Source: WACF01 sp040880205
GTDB taxonomy: Bacteria; Pseudomonadota; Gammaproteobacteria; Pseudomonadales; Cellvibrionaceae
Assembly: GCA_040880205.1 (NCBI GenBank)
Contig: JBBDIU010000074.1
Coordinates: 1 to 26,690, forward strand
Length of the DNA stretch: 26,690 nucleotides
Reading direction: 5' to 3'
The notes beneath the pieces were generated by a model that did not search any database, had not been told where the DNA came from, and was given only the letters and a program-made list of their open reading frames with translations. Of this stretch, positions 1-8,555 are shown in pieces. A program made the translations under genes and the position numbers. Within the stretch, counting starts at the first letter, position 1, and every line of letters starts with the position of its first letter.

Positions 1-717
1 CTTCTTGGTTTTCTTTCCACCGTCTTTTTCGTCCTTGTTCTCTGCTTCCGACACCGCCTCCGGTTCGGGTTCTTTCCGCATCTCCACCGGCAGAGAAATA
101 TGATCGGAATATTTCTTGATGATAGTGCGCAAACGCCAGCGATCAGCGAACTCCGTGGCGTCATCCTTAAGATGCAAAACCACGGTGGTGCCACGCTCCG
201 GGCGATCGATTGTCTCGATGGTAAAGTCAGCTTCGCCCTGGCTTTCCCAGCGCACGCCCTCGGACTTCTTAAGACCAGCGCGGCGGGTAAAGACTTCGAC
301 CTTATCCGCCACGATAAAGGCGGAATAGAAACCCACGCCGAACTGGCCGATCAACTTGGAATCCTTCTTTTGGTCGCCGGTGAGATTTTGCAGAAACTCG
401 GCGGTACCCGACTTGGCGATGGTTCCCAAATTTTTAATCGCATCCTCGCGCGACATACCGATACCATTGTCGCTGATGGTGATGGTCTTGGCGTCTTTAT
501 CGAACTCGACCCGAATCCGCAGGTTGGGGTCGTCTTCGAACAATTTATCGTCGGCCAATGCTTCAAAGCGTAATTTGTCAGCGGCGTCCGAGGCATTGGA
601 TATCAATTCGCGGAGGAAGATCTCCCGGTTGGAATACAGCGAATGAATCATGAGATGCAAGAGTTGCTTCGCTTCGGTCTCGAAACCTCGCGTTTCCTTA
701 AGTGCTTCTGCGGCCAT
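1..717 (-). CDS. htpG: Molecular chaperone HtpG (Hsp90), N-terminal part, cut by window edge
   Basis: This is the ATP-dependent cytosolic Hsp90 chaperone. The 239 codons present cover the GHKL ATPase domain and the start of the charged linker, about a third of a usual 620-640 residue protein. The opening segment reads ETRGFETEAKQLLHLMIHS, followed by YSNREIFLRELISNASDA, the ATP-binding helix with its Glu and Asn. Further on are DNGIGM and GQFGVGFYSAFIVAD, the other nucleotide-binding loops. The charged linker (EPEAVSEAENKDEKDGGKK) runs to base 1. The ATG at 715-717 has an AGGAG ribosome-binding site seven bases upstream. A sigma-32 promoter lies about 100 bases upstream, so the gene can be transcribed independently of the thioesterase genes that precede it on the same strand. 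The family assignment is secure. Confidence 0.97.
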   Translation of the reverse strand, partial: MAAEALKETRGFETEAKQLLHLMIHSLYSNREIFLRELISNASDAADKLRFEALADDKLFEDDPNLRIRVEFDKDAKTITISDNGIGMSREDAIKNLGTIAKSGTAEFLQNLTGDQKKDSKLIGQFGVGFYSAFIVADKVEVFTRRAGLKKSEGVRWESQGEADFTIETIDRPERGTTVVLHLKDDATEFADRWRLRTIIKKYSDHISLPVEMRKEPEPEAVSEAENKDEKDGGKKTKK

Positions 718-778
718 GGTTTGCTCCTGAAATTTACGTCGTTATCGTGTTGGGTACCGGTTTTTCACCAGAGAACAC

Positions 779-798
779 CCCGCCGGTGGCCGGGCGGG
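779..798 (-). promoter_or_regulatory. GC-rich hairpin in the htpG leader
   Basis: The predicted htpG 5' untranslated region contains an eight-base-pair GC stem with one bulged base and a three-base loop. No U-run follows it, so it does not look like a terminator for the upstream thioesterase genes. It lies more than 60 bases from the start codon and does not cover the ribosome-binding site, so a classical RNA thermometer is not supported. Its function is unknown. Confidence 0.3.
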
Positions 799-814
799 AA
801 AGGGCAGGGTCATA

Positions 815-842
815 AAATGGGGCCTGGCGGGGGGAATTCAAG
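815..842 (-). promoter_or_regulatory. Sigma-32 (RpoH) heat-shock promoter of htpG
   Basis: On the minus strand CTTGAA (837-842) is followed by 14 bases and then CCCCATTT (815-822). This matches the RpoH consensus CTTGAAA, a 13-14 base spacer and CCCCATNT almost perfectly. The expected transcript start is near 807, giving a leader of about 90 bases before the htpG ATG at 717. Finding this promoter directly ahead of a classic heat-shock gene makes a chance match unlikely. Confidence 0.85.
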
Positions 843-881
843 CCATACCGCAAAATTGGGGTTCACCCGGAGAGAATGGGT

Positions 882-1334
882 TCACTCAAGGAGATAGTGT
901 GACCGGGCCGTAGCCGTCGGTGTTTTAGGATCCTGCTGCCAGACCTTGACCGCCACATTGGCCAGCTTTCGACCCTGGCGCACGATTTCGCAGGCGGCAT
1001 AGCTGTCTTCCAGGCGACAGGCGCGGATATAGTCCACCGAGAAATCCACCAGCTTGGGGACCGTTGGCCGCGGCAGTTTTTCGTGATCAATTGACATTAA
1101 TAAGTACACCACCGCCGCCATTTCCATAAACCCCCCCACGGCACCCCCATGCAGGGCCGGCAGGGTCGGATTGCCCACGTTGGATTGACGGGGCGGCAAA
1201 TGGAAAAGCAGGTCGCCCTCGTGGTGCAACGCTCGCATTCCCAGAAATCCCGCGTAGGGCAAGGCATCCACGATCAATTGGGCATCCCCGGCGGCGCGGG
1301 CGCGATGGTAAGTGTCCAGAAAATTGAAACTCAC
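882..1334 (-). CDS. PaaI-family hotdog thioesterase (second of a pair)
   Basis: The 150-residue protein has a single hotdog fold of the PaaI type, predicted to hydrolyse acyl-CoA thioesters in the cytosol. The motif LPALHGGAVGGFMEMAA (about residues 57-73) is the hotdog helix with the conserved HGG. The second half, VDFSVDYIRACRLEDSYAACEIVRQGRKLANVAVKV, has the usual beta-strand pattern. The start is taken as GTG at 1332-1334, which overlaps the stop of the preceding thioesterase gene in a GTGA arrangement, so the two are probably translationally coupled. An upstream extension in this frame to 1577 reads through the neighbour and is not real. The substrate cannot be read from the sequence. 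The pair may act as one heterodimeric enzyme, which is inference. Confidence 0.86.
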   Translation of the reverse strand: MSFNFLDTYHRARAAGDAQLIVDALPYAGFLGMRALHHEGDLLFHLPPRQSNVGNPTLPALHGGAVGGFMEMAAVVYLLMSIDHEKLPRPTVPKLVDFSVDYIRACRLEDSYAACEIVRQGRKLANVAVKVWQQDPKTPTATARSHYLLE

Positions 1335-1831
1335 GTGGCGGAACCTTCTGGCGGCGCTTCGTTGCGAACCCTGGACTGAGTGTCGATGATCGTGTGGGTG
1401 ATGGGCGTGAAGTTGACCAGGCCACGGGCAATGGGCCGCTCGGGATCGTCGTGGTAGATAATACCGCGTGTGAATATGATCGAGCGGGTGACGCGATAGG
1501 CCTCGGCCTCGGCCCGCAACATCTTTCCGGCTTCCGCCAGGCCCATGTGGTCCATTCGCAAATCCAGGGTGGGGCAAAAGCCGATAACGTCGGTTGCCGT
1601 GGCCGCCGCCACCGCGCAGCAGGTATCCATCAACGCCGTCATGGGGCCACCCGCCATGACACCGCTGGCCGGATTACCGATCAGTTGCGCGTTGTAGGGC
1701 AAATCCATTCCAGCGCGGCCTGCTTCGATAAAACGACACTGCAAGCGCAAACAGCCGAAATGGTTGTCACTCGGCGAGTTCATACGCTGCAAAAAGAACT
1801 CGCGAAAGTTGTCCAGCGAACTTTTGCCCAT
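1331..1831 (-). CDS. PaaI-family hotdog thioesterase (first of a pair)
   Basis: This 166-residue protein is a PaaI-like acyl-CoA thioesterase. The hotdog helix region reads IGNPASGVMAGGPMTALMDTCCAVAA (about 51-76), in which the usual HGG is replaced by AGG. The strand TLDLRMDHMGLAEAGKMLRAEAEAYRVTRSIIFTRGIIYHD follows the family pattern. The lost His resembles other non-canonical members and may mean it works with the neighbouring HGG-containing paralogue. It lies 44 bases after the acyltransferase stop and overlaps the next thioesterase by four bases, so the three minus-strand genes probably form an operon. Confidence 0.87.
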   Translation of the reverse strand: MGKSSLDNFREFFLQRMNSPSDNHFGCLRLQCRFIEAGRAGMDLPYNAQLIGNPASGVMAGGPMTALMDTCCAVAAATATDVIGFCPTLDLRMDHMGLAEAGKMLRAEAEAYRVTRSIIFTRGIIYHDDPERPIARGLVNFTPITHTIIDTQSRVRNEAPPEGSAT

Positions 1832-1875
1832 GAATGGCTATTCCTTTTCGGTGCCCGGTCTGGCCCCCACTCCAA

Positions 1876-3222
1876 TCACGCTTTTTCCGCTGCGGGGGTC
1901 GCTACCGTGTTCGGTATGGCGGAATGGTCGCGGACCCCGTCCGGCGCACGCATGGTCAGGAAGGGCTTTTCCAGATACACATGAACCAAGGCTGAAAAGG
2001 CCATGGTCAGTACCACCGTAATGAAAAACATCAGGAACACCTGATAAGTGGCTACCGTGACAATGGCGTCCCTATCGACCGTCCAGAAAGTGAGTACCGC
2101 CGCGATTACGATAAAAACAAAATGGAACAGATAAATCGGAAAAATCAACTGCGCCACCGGATGCCAGATGCGCCAGGACAGCACCCAATCCACCCAACGG
2201 CCCAAACCCACCGGACACAAGGCCAGCAACACTAGCAATGACAATCCCAGCGTATAGACGTAGCGATCAAAGGCCAGGAATAACAATTGAAACTGCGGGT
2301 TAAAGTTGTCGTAAAAATCCGCGTAACGATTTTCGATCGGCAAGGACAGGGACGCGGCAATCATGGTCATCCCAGCGATGACCAGCGCTGAGTTAATCAG
2401 CAAGTGCCTGCCGAGATAGCCCTTGATGCGCTCGCCGTGGTAATGGTGCAGATAGGCCACCAACATCCCCAACAAGAACGCCCCAATGCGCACGTCCAGG
2501 TCGTAGTACAACTGGTCCGCCAGCAACGATCCGTATTCCCCGTCGTAGATAATCCGATAAAACGGGCTTCCGTAAATTTCCGGATTGCGCGCAACAATGT
2601 AATAACGCCACGCAAAACTGGCCAGGACCAAACCCACCAGGAAGCTAATGCGCCACGGAATGCGGTACATGAGCAACACCAGGAAGGGCAGCAGAAAATA
2701 AAAATGCATCTGCACATCCAGCGACCAGCCCACGGGTATCACATGCCGCTCGCCGGGAATATAGTTGCTCATGAACACCAGATTGGACCAGAGGTGACCG
2801 ATGTTGTCCTTGTCAGTGGGCAGATATATCAGCAAGGCCAGCAGAAATACCGGCAGAATACGCATGAGCCGGCGCTTGTAAAAACGCATGATTTGGAGAT
2901 CTGAGGTTTTGTCGTATTCCCGGAAGAGGGTGTAACTCACCAGCAAACCGCAGAGCAAAAACAGGGGATCGGAACCCTGCGACTGCCACATCCAGCCCAA
3001 ATAGCGGGGAAAGCTGGTAATGAAGGCGTCGAGACGTTCGAAATTATCGCCGAACAGCACCACAATGCCGAACAACACATGGAACAGTACCATTAGCAGT
3101 ACCGTGATCGCGCGCACCCCATCCAGGGTCGCGTAGCGCGCGTGGGGGCGAATAAAGACATCGCGCAGATCGGCTTTTACATTGACGGCTTCTTTATAAC
3201 GGGCCCAAAACGAATTCGACAT
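1876..3222 (-). CDS. Acyltransferase-3 family integral membrane protein (OafA/OatA-like)
   Basis: The protein has about 448 residues and roughly ten membrane segments, and belongs to the acyltransferase_3 family, which moves acyl groups, usually O-acetyl, onto surface sugars or similar acceptors. Signature elements are in order: LDGVRAITVLLMVLFH (R-X10-H, near residues 37-48), the helix FLLCGLLVSYTLFREY, the basic loop RFYKRRLMRILP, and VGWSLDVQMHFYFLLP. I chose ATG at 3220-3222 with GAG just upstream; a GTG three codons earlier (3229-3231) is equally open. It leads a probable operon with two acyl-CoA thioesterases. No glycosyltransferase or polysaccharide gene is adjacent, so the acceptor is unknown. 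Confidence 0.9.
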   Translation of the reverse strand: MSNSFWARYKEAVNVKADLRDVFIRPHARYATLDGVRAITVLLMVLFHVLFGIVVLFGDNFERLDAFITSFPRYLGWMWQSQGSDPLFLLCGLLVSYTLFREYDKTSDLQIMRFYKRRLMRILPVFLLALLIYLPTDKDNIGHLWSNLVFMSNYIPGERHVIPVGWSLDVQMHFYFLLPFLVLLMYRIPWRISFLVGLVLASFAWRYYIVARNPEIYGSPFYRIIYDGEYGSLLADQLYYDLDVRIGAFLLGMLVAYLHHYHGERIKGYLGRHLLINSALVIAGMTMIAASLSLPIENRYADFYDNFNPQFQLLFLAFDRYVYTLGLSLLVLLALCPVGLGRWVDWVLSWRIWHPVAQLIFPIYLFHFVFIVIAAVLTFWTVDRDAIVTVATYQVFLMFFITVVLTMAFSALVHVYLEKPFLTMRAPDGVRDHSAIPNTVATPAAEKA

Positions 3223-3441
3223 AGTTCTCACAGCATTTTGAGTAATCGGGTGGGCGTTTTCACGGCGGTAATCATGGCATTATTTGCGGCGGATTTCCAC
3301 GCGGGGGCGGAATTGTCGGTCTGTCGCCGCTACGCCAGAACCGAGCACTGGGTGAAGGAATGCGGGGAAAGCTGGAGCTGTGGTGAGGTGTGTTCTAATA
3401 TGGCTCTGGGGTGATATTCGTGGGACTGCGGGTTCGTGCAT

Positions 3442-3553
3442 GGACAGGAGTCCGGTGTTCACTGCTGTGACACGCCGTGAACCCATCCATGGGGGCTCGG
3501 CACCAACATCCCTGTTGGTGACGGTCACTACAGCAAACACCGGACTCCTGTCC
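3442..3553 (+). repeat. Dyad repeat element, copy 1
   Basis: The ends are an 18-base perfect inverted repeat, GGACAGGAGTCCGGTGTT at 3442-3459 and its complement at 3536-3553. Inside, 3501-3520 forms a perfect eight-base-pair hairpin with loop TCCC. The core between them, ending in GGGGGCTCGG, aligns with copies at 3644-3748 (opposite strand) and 10339-10405. The spacer from 3223 to 3847 contains no convincing gene. An open frame at 3380-3688 covers this element and is treated as spurious. Confidence 0.8.
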
Positions 3554-3643
3554 TTCACGCTCTGTGCCAGCCGGACGCAGAAAACAAAACCGAGGCTGAA
3601 TTTCGGGGAAAAGAACAACGCTCTTGCGGCGGACACCATAGGC

Positions 3644-3748
3644 GTTTGGGGCTGGGGGAGTGTTTCGAAACGCTCAATTCAGGGATGAATTGCGCGAGCT
3701 ACATGGACGTATTTATGCGTTTTCGAAACACTCCCCCCAGCGCCAAAC
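3644..3748 (-). repeat. Dyad repeat element, copy 2
   Basis: The terminal arms at 3644-3673 and 3717-3748 are complementary over about 30 bases with one substitution and two single-base indels; both contain GTGTTTCGAAA. An internal perfect seven-base-pair hairpin at 3675-3692 has the same loop as copy 1 when read on the minus strand (TCCC), but stem bases that differ. The minus-strand core TAAATACGTCCATGTAGCTC aligns with copies 1 and 3. It lies 100 bases ahead of the Aas-type gene. Confidence 0.8.
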
Positions 3749-3847
3749 AGATTAAGAACTCCCGAACCTCCAAGCTTGTTTTCCTCAATCAAACCTGCTT
3801 TCCCGTGATAGGCACTGTACCCGAACCGCGCACAAGGACCCACATAC

Positions 3848-6800
3848 ATGAAAAAGCTCATCGCCTTTGGCGGCGCCCTGCCCTTCTTCTTCGCCGTCTT
3901 TCTCAATGCCTTCGTGGACCTGGGCCACAAAATCATTGTGCAGAATACGGTGTTCAAAACCCTCGACGGCGCCGAACAGGTGGTGCTCACCGCCATCGTC
4001 AACGCCCTGATTCTGCTGCCCTTCATCCTGCTGTTCAGTCCCGCCGGCTTTTGCTCGGACAAGTATCCCAAGAACCGGGTGATGCGAATGACCAGCTGGG
4101 CGGCGCTGGGCCTGACCCTGATGATCACTCTCAGCTATTACCTGGGACTCTTTTGGCTGGCCTTTGCCATGACCTTCCTGCTGGCGGTGCAATCGGCCTT
4201 TTACTCGCCCGCCAAGTTGGGCTACATCAAGGCCCTGTTCGGCAAGGACCGGCTGGCGGAAGCCAACGGGGTCGCCCAGGCAACCTCCATCGTGGCGATT
4301 CTGAGCGGTACCTTTTTATTCTCCCTGCTGTTTGAAATTCGCTATCCGGGCGATGAGGCAAGCCAAGGCGATATCATTCTGGCCATCGCCCCGGTCGGCT
4401 GGCTGCTGGTAATCAACAGCGTGATCGAACTGATCATGGTGTACCGCCTGCCGGATCTGGAAGCCGTCAATAAACAGGACCGCTTCGACGTTAAGGCCTA
4501 TGTCACCGGCAAGCTGGCCAGGCAAAACCTGCAACCGCTGGCCACCCGCGAGGTGATCCGCCTGTCCATTGTCGGCCTGGCCATGTTCTGGTCCGTGGGC
4601 CAGGTCATGCTGGCCGCCTTTCCCGCCTTCGCCAAGGACTCGCTGGGGGAAACCAACACCCTGGTCATCCAGGGCATCCTCGCCGCCGCCGGTCTCGGCA
4701 TTGCCCTGGGTTCCTTTCTCGCCGGGCGCGCTTCCCGGGATCATATCGAACTGGGGCTGATTCCCATCGGTGCCGCCGGCATCGCGCTGGGCCTGTGGCT
4801 GATCACCAGTTTGGACAGCGCCGCCACCCATGCACTCAATTACTTTTTTATCGGCACCATGGGCGGGCTTTTTATCGTGCCGCTCAACTCGTTGATTCAG
4901 TTTCACGCCGGCGAGCACGAACTGGGCCGCATCCTGGCCGCCAATAACTGGGTGCAGAACATGGCCATGCTGGGCTTTCTGATCCTGACCGCGGCGGCCG
5001 GCATGCTGGGCCTGAGCAGTGCCTACATGCTAGTGCTGATCGCGATGGTGGGCGTCGCCGGCGGACTCTACACGGTTTACAAGCTACCGCAGAGTTTGCT
5101 GCGCCTGTTGCTGCGTCAGGTGCTGAGCAGTCATTACCGCATCCGCGTGCAGGGCTTGAAAAACATCCCCTCAACCGGCGGCGTGTTAATGCTTGGCAAT
5201 CACATCAGTTGGATCGACTGGGCCATCGTGCAAATTGCCTGTCCGCGCCCGGTGCGTTTCGTGATGCTGGCGTCCATTTACCAACGCTGGTACCTGCGTT
5301 GGTTCTTGAAGCGGGTGGGCTGTATTCCCATTGAACAGGGCGCCAGCAGCCAACACTCCCTCGACCAGGTGGCGGAATTGCTGGGAAAAGGCCAGGTGGT
5401 CTGCCTGTTTCCGGAAGGCGGGCTCAGCCGCACCGGCCACCTGGGCACCTTCCGCACCGGTTATCAACGGGCCTGTGAAAAAGTTGGCGACCAAGTGGTA
5501 ATCCTGCCTTTTTACCTGCGCGGCCTATGGGGTAGTTATTTTTCCCGCTCTTCGGCCTGGACCAAGCGCCAGCGCGCGGAACACCTGAAACGGGATTTGA
5601 TTGTCGCCTTTGGACCGGCCATACCGAAGGACACCGGGGTGGACGTACTGAAGCGCCGGATCTTCGACCTATCCATTCAGTCCTGGCAGCGCTATGTGGA
5701 CGACTTGCCGACCTTGGATGCGGCCTGGATCGACAGCGTGAAGCGAAGTCGGGGCCGGTTCGCCCTGACGGAATCCGCTGGCCCCCGCCTGAGTGCGAGA
5801 CAACTGCTAGCCACCACCCTGCCCCTGGCGCGACGAATTCGCAAGCGCTGCCCCGAACAGAATATTGGCATCATGCTACCCGCCAGCGGCGCGGGTGTTG
5901 TGGCCAACATGGCGGTGTGGCTAGGCGGCAAGACCGCCGTCCACCTGGACCGGTCGCTGAGTGCCGACGCCCTGGAACAAGCGGGGATTGAAACCATTTT
6001 CACCTCCCGACAATACACCAACCCTCCGACCGGTCAGGGCCTCCGCTCGGCGCAAACGATCTACCTGGAAGATCTGCAACAAACCCTGGGCCGGGCGGAA
6101 CGGACCGGCTACAGGTTCGCCACCTTTCTACCAGCCTTTTTGCTGAAGACACTGTTTTGCCGCCAGCGAGACGCCAGCGCGACCGCTGCCATTGTTTTTA
6201 CCAGCGGCACCACGGCCGCGCCCAAGGGGGTTATGTTCAGCCATCGCAACATCATGGCCAATGTGAAACAAGTCGCCGAGGTGTTTAACGCCGATCAAAA
6301 TGACGTGGTCATGAGTTCGCTGCCCTGGTCCCACGCCTTTGGCATGACAGTCAATCAGTTCATGCCGCTGATCGAAGGCATTCCCATGGTCTGCCATCCG
6401 GACCCGAGCGACGCCCTGGGAATTGCCCGGTCCATCGCCCGCTATCGGGCCACACTGCTCTGCTCTAGCTCGGCTTCCCTGCAATTGTTTGTGGACCACG
6501 AGAAGATTCATCCCTTGATGCTGAACAGCCTGCGACTGGTGGTCGCCGGCGGAGAGAAACTGGACGAGCAACTGCGCACGGAATTCAAGCTGAAATTCAA
6601 CCGGGATGTTCTGGAAGGCTATGGCAGCACCGAAACCAGCCCGGTGGCCAGTGTCAATTTGCCCGATGCCCTGGATACCACCTATTGGCAGGTTCAGTGT
6701 GGCGGCAAGGCGGGCACCGTGGGCATGGCCCTGCCCGGCACCAGCATCAAGATTGTCGATCCGCAAACCTACCGGGAATTGCCCACCGGCACGGCCGGCT

Positions 6801-7009
6801 TGGTGCTGGTCGGCGGCCCCCAGGTGATGGCGGGCTACCTGAACGCCCCGGCCGCCACCGATGCCGCCATCACGCACCTGGACGGAATCCGCTGGTATGT
6901 GACCGGCGATCTGGGCTATTTGGATGAAGATGGCTTCCTCACCATCGTGGATCGTATAGCCGAGGGGGACCACCATAGGCCGCGGTTATCATTTGCCGCC
7001 GAGCCATAA
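3848..7009 (+). CDS. aas: MFS - PlsC - acyl-ACP synthetase fusion (Aas/LplT type), C-terminus truncated
   Basis: This is a three-domain inner-membrane protein for lysophospholipid salvage. Residues about 1-415 are an LplT-like MFS flippase. About 425-640 is a PlsC acyltransferase with GNHISWIDW (H452, D457) and FPEGGLSRTG. About 660 onward is an AMP-forming acyl-ACP synthetase with FTSGTTAAPKGV (near 784-795), YGSTETS (near 922-928) and TGDLGYLDEDGF (near 1018). Related fusions are about 1130-1140 residues; this one ends at 1053 with a tail unlike the family just after TIVDR. The C-terminal subdomain with the catalytic Lys is therefore absent, so acyl-adenylate formation is doubtful, while flippase and acyltransferase parts look intact. 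The RBS upstream of ATG 3848 is weak. It could be a recent pseudogene or a sequence error. Confidence 0.86.
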   Translation: MKKLIAFGGALPFFFAVFLNAFVDLGHKIIVQNTVFKTLDGAEQVVLTAIVNALILLPFILLFSPAGFCSDKYPKNRVMRMTSWAALGLTLMITLSYYLGLFWLAFAMTFLLAVQSAFYSPAKLGYIKALFGKDRLAEANGVAQATSIVAILSGTFLFSLLFEIRYPGDEASQGDIILAIAPVGWLLVINSVIELIMVYRLPDLEAVNKQDRFDVKAYVTGKLARQNLQPLATREVIRLSIVGLAMFWSVGQVMLAAFPAFAKDSLGETNTLVIQGILAAAGLGIALGSFLAGRASRDHIELGLIPIGAAGIALGLWLITSLDSAATHALNYFFIGTMGGLFIVPLNSLIQFHAGEHELGRILAANNWVQNMAMLGFLILTAAAGMLGLSSAYMLVLIAMVGVAGGLYTVYKLPQSLLRLLLRQVLSSHYRIRVQGLKNIPSTGGVLMLGNHISWIDWAIVQIACPRPVRFVMLASIYQRWYLRWFLKRVGCIPIEQGASSQHSLDQVAELLGKGQVVCLFPEGGLSRTGHLGTFRTGYQRACEKVGDQVVILPFYLRGLWGSYFSRSSAWTKRQRAEHLKRDLIVAFGPAIPKDTGVDVLKRRIFDLSIQSWQRYVDDLPTLDAAWIDSVKRSRGRFALTESAGPRLSARQLLATTLPLARRIRKRCPEQNIGIMLPASGAGVVANMAVWLGGKTAVHLDRSLSADALEQAGIETIFTSRQYTNPPTGQGLRSAQTIYLEDLQQTLGRAERTGYRFATFLPAFLLKTLFCRQRDASATAAIVFTSGTTAAPKGVMFSHRNIMANVKQVAEVFNADQNDVVMSSLPWSHAFGMTVNQFMPLIEGIPMVCHPDPSDALGIARSIARYRATLLCSSSASLQLFVDHEKIHPLMLNSLRLVVAGGEKLDEQLRTEFKLKFNRDVLEGYGSTETSPVASVNLPDALDTTYWQVQCGGKAGTVGMALPGTSIKIVDPQTYRELPTGTAGLVLVGGPQVMAGYLNAPAATDAAITHLDGIRWYVTGDLGYLDEDGFLTIVDRIAEGDHHRPRLSFAAEP

Positions 7010-7406
7010 AGCGCCGCGATAGTCGCCATAGCTATAGGTTATTTGCGTCCACCGGGTGGTTTTCTTTAAGATAGCGCCCTGGCTCGCAGGCCAAAAATTA
7101 CTGTATCTCATTGATATATATAGAAATATTGTAATTTTCGTGGCCATTTGGGGACCCTGTTTGACGAGCGCAGTCCCGGTCCTGCCGGGAAATCACAAAA
7201 AGTAAGCAGGCAAGTAGCCCGCTTGAATCTGATTATTGGAGACCGATAGCTAAAAGCCCGAAGTACCGTAGGATCCAGTCCCGCGGTCTCGTATCGTCCC
7301 GGTTTTCTATTTCCTGTTTTCCACGCCGCGTTGCAACAGTGTGTTCGCAGCCAGGATTTCGTACACCACGGCATTTAGCCAGGCCCATAAACGTGTGTGA
7401 GCAACT
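7010..7406. other. Intergenic region between aas and pntAA
   Basis: I find no convincing gene here. An open frame on the minus strand at 7108-7374 has no recognisable motif or ribosome-binding site. The first 40 bases repeat, imperfectly, the end of the upstream gene: CCATAG..GGTTAT..TTTGC occurs at about 6973 and again at about 7026. A small CCAC/GTGG hairpin followed by TTTTCTTT near 7049-7066 may be a weak terminator for the upstream gene. An AT-rich patch at 7110-7137 could hold a promoter, but I cannot place boxes with confidence. Confidence 0.4.
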
Positions 7407-8555
7407 ATGACTGTAATCGCTATACCGAAGGAACAACAACCCGGCGAACAGCGCGCGCCGCTGTCCCCGGCGGTGGTGAAAAAGCTGGACCGCCTCGGGG
7501 CGGTGGTACGACTGGAAGCCGGCGTCGGCGCCGACTGCGGTTACGCCGACCAGGACTACGTGGATGCCGGCGGCGAAATCAGCAACGACCGCAATGCGCT
7601 ACTCCAAAACGCCGACATTGTCCTGCGCATCCAAAAGCCCAGGCTTGAAGAAGTCAGTCTCCTGAAGTCCGGTTCCATTCACATCAGTTTTCTCGACCCT
7701 TTCAATGAGCGGTCGCTGGTCAACGCGTTCAAGGACAAGAACATTACCGCAATCAGCATGGAAATGATCCCCCGCACCACCCGCTCCCAGAAAATGGATG
7801 CATTGAGTTCCCAGGCCAATCTGGCCGGCTACGTCATGGTCATTCTGGCGGCGGAGCGCCTGAATAGAATTCTGCCCATGATGATGACCCCGGCCGGCAC
7901 CTTGAAACCGGCCAAGGTCTTTGTAATCGGCGCCGGCGTGGCCGGCTTGCAGGCCATTGCCACCGCCAAACGTCTCGGCGCCAAGGTAACCGCTTTTGAT
8001 ACCCGTTCGGTGGTGGCCGAACAGGTGGAATCCCTGGGCGGGAAATTCCTGCACATCGACCTGGGCGAAACCGGCCAAACCAAGGACGGCTACGCCAAGC
8101 AACTCACGCCGGAACAAGTGGAAAAGCAAAAAGAAGGACAAAAGGCGGAGATCGCCGAATCCGACGTGGTTATCACCACCGCCCAGGTCTTCGGCCGCAA
8201 ACCGCCAGTGTTGGTTACCAAAGACATGATTGCCGGCATGAGGGCGGGCAGCGTCATCGTCGACATGGCGGCGGAAAGCGGCGGCAATGTGGAAGGCTCG
8301 GTGCCCGGCGAGGATGTGAACATCAACGGTGTAACACTGATCGGCAGCGGTAACTGGCCAAGCCACGTCGCCACCGACGCCAGCGAAATGTATGCGAGCA
8401 ATTTGTTTAATCTGATCGCCGAGTATTGGGACGAAGACAACAAGCTGTTCAAACTCAACTTTGAAGATGACATTCTGCAAGGCGCGGTGATTACTCACGA
8501 GGGCAGCATCGTCAACGACGTTATCAGCAAACATTACGCCCAAGGAGACAACTAG
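7407..8555 (+). CDS. pntAA: NAD(P) transhydrogenase subunit alpha part 1 (NAD(H)-binding)
   Basis: The 382-residue protein is the soluble domain I of proton-translocating transhydrogenase, which passes hydride from NADH to NADP+ using the proton gradient. The N-terminus (MTVIAIPKEQQPGEQRAPLSP) and the Rossmann motif VIGAGVAGLQAIATAKRLGA (about 173-192) are diagnostic. DTRSVVAEQVESLGG and the segment around VIVDMAAESGGNVEGS are also family features. In E. coli this region is fused to the membrane part as PntA; here it is split, as in Rhodospirillum. The stop TAG shares its G with the GTG start of pntAB. The ribosome-binding site before ATG 7407 is weak. Confidence 0.96.
   Translation: MTVIAIPKEQQPGEQRAPLSPAVVKKLDRLGAVVRLEAGVGADCGYADQDYVDAGGEISNDRNALLQNADIVLRIQKPRLEEVSLLKSGSIHISFLDPFNERSLVNAFKDKNITAISMEMIPRTTRSQKMDALSSQANLAGYVMVILAAERLNRILPMMMTPAGTLKPAKVFVIGAGVAGLQAIATAKRLGAKVTAFDTRSVVAEQVESLGGKFLHIDLGETGQTKDGYAKQLTPEQVEKQKEGQKAEIAESDVVITTAQVFGRKPPVLVTKDMIAGMRAGSVIVDMAAESGGNVEGSVPGEDVNINGVTLIGSGNWPSHVATDASEMYASNLFNLIAEYWDEDNKLFKLNFEDDILQGAVITHEGSIVNDVISKHYAQGDN

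Noticed and set aside
3380..3688. Plus-strand frame encoding a peptide with MDRSPVFTAVT
   Set aside because: It lies across the dyad repeat, and a related peptide arises from copy 3 at 10241-10435. The frames look like by-products of the repeat, with no ribosome-binding site or domain.
7108..7374. Minus-strand 88-codon frame between aas and pntAA
   Set aside because: No motif, no ribosome-binding site, Cys/Arg-rich composition typical of random translation.
7599..8543. Long minus-strand frame opposite pntAA
   Set aside because: It mirrors the codon bias of pntAA, is His/Gly-rich and has no family resemblance. Similar antisense frames at 6128-6976, 21491-22606 and 22603-23658 were rejected for the same reason.
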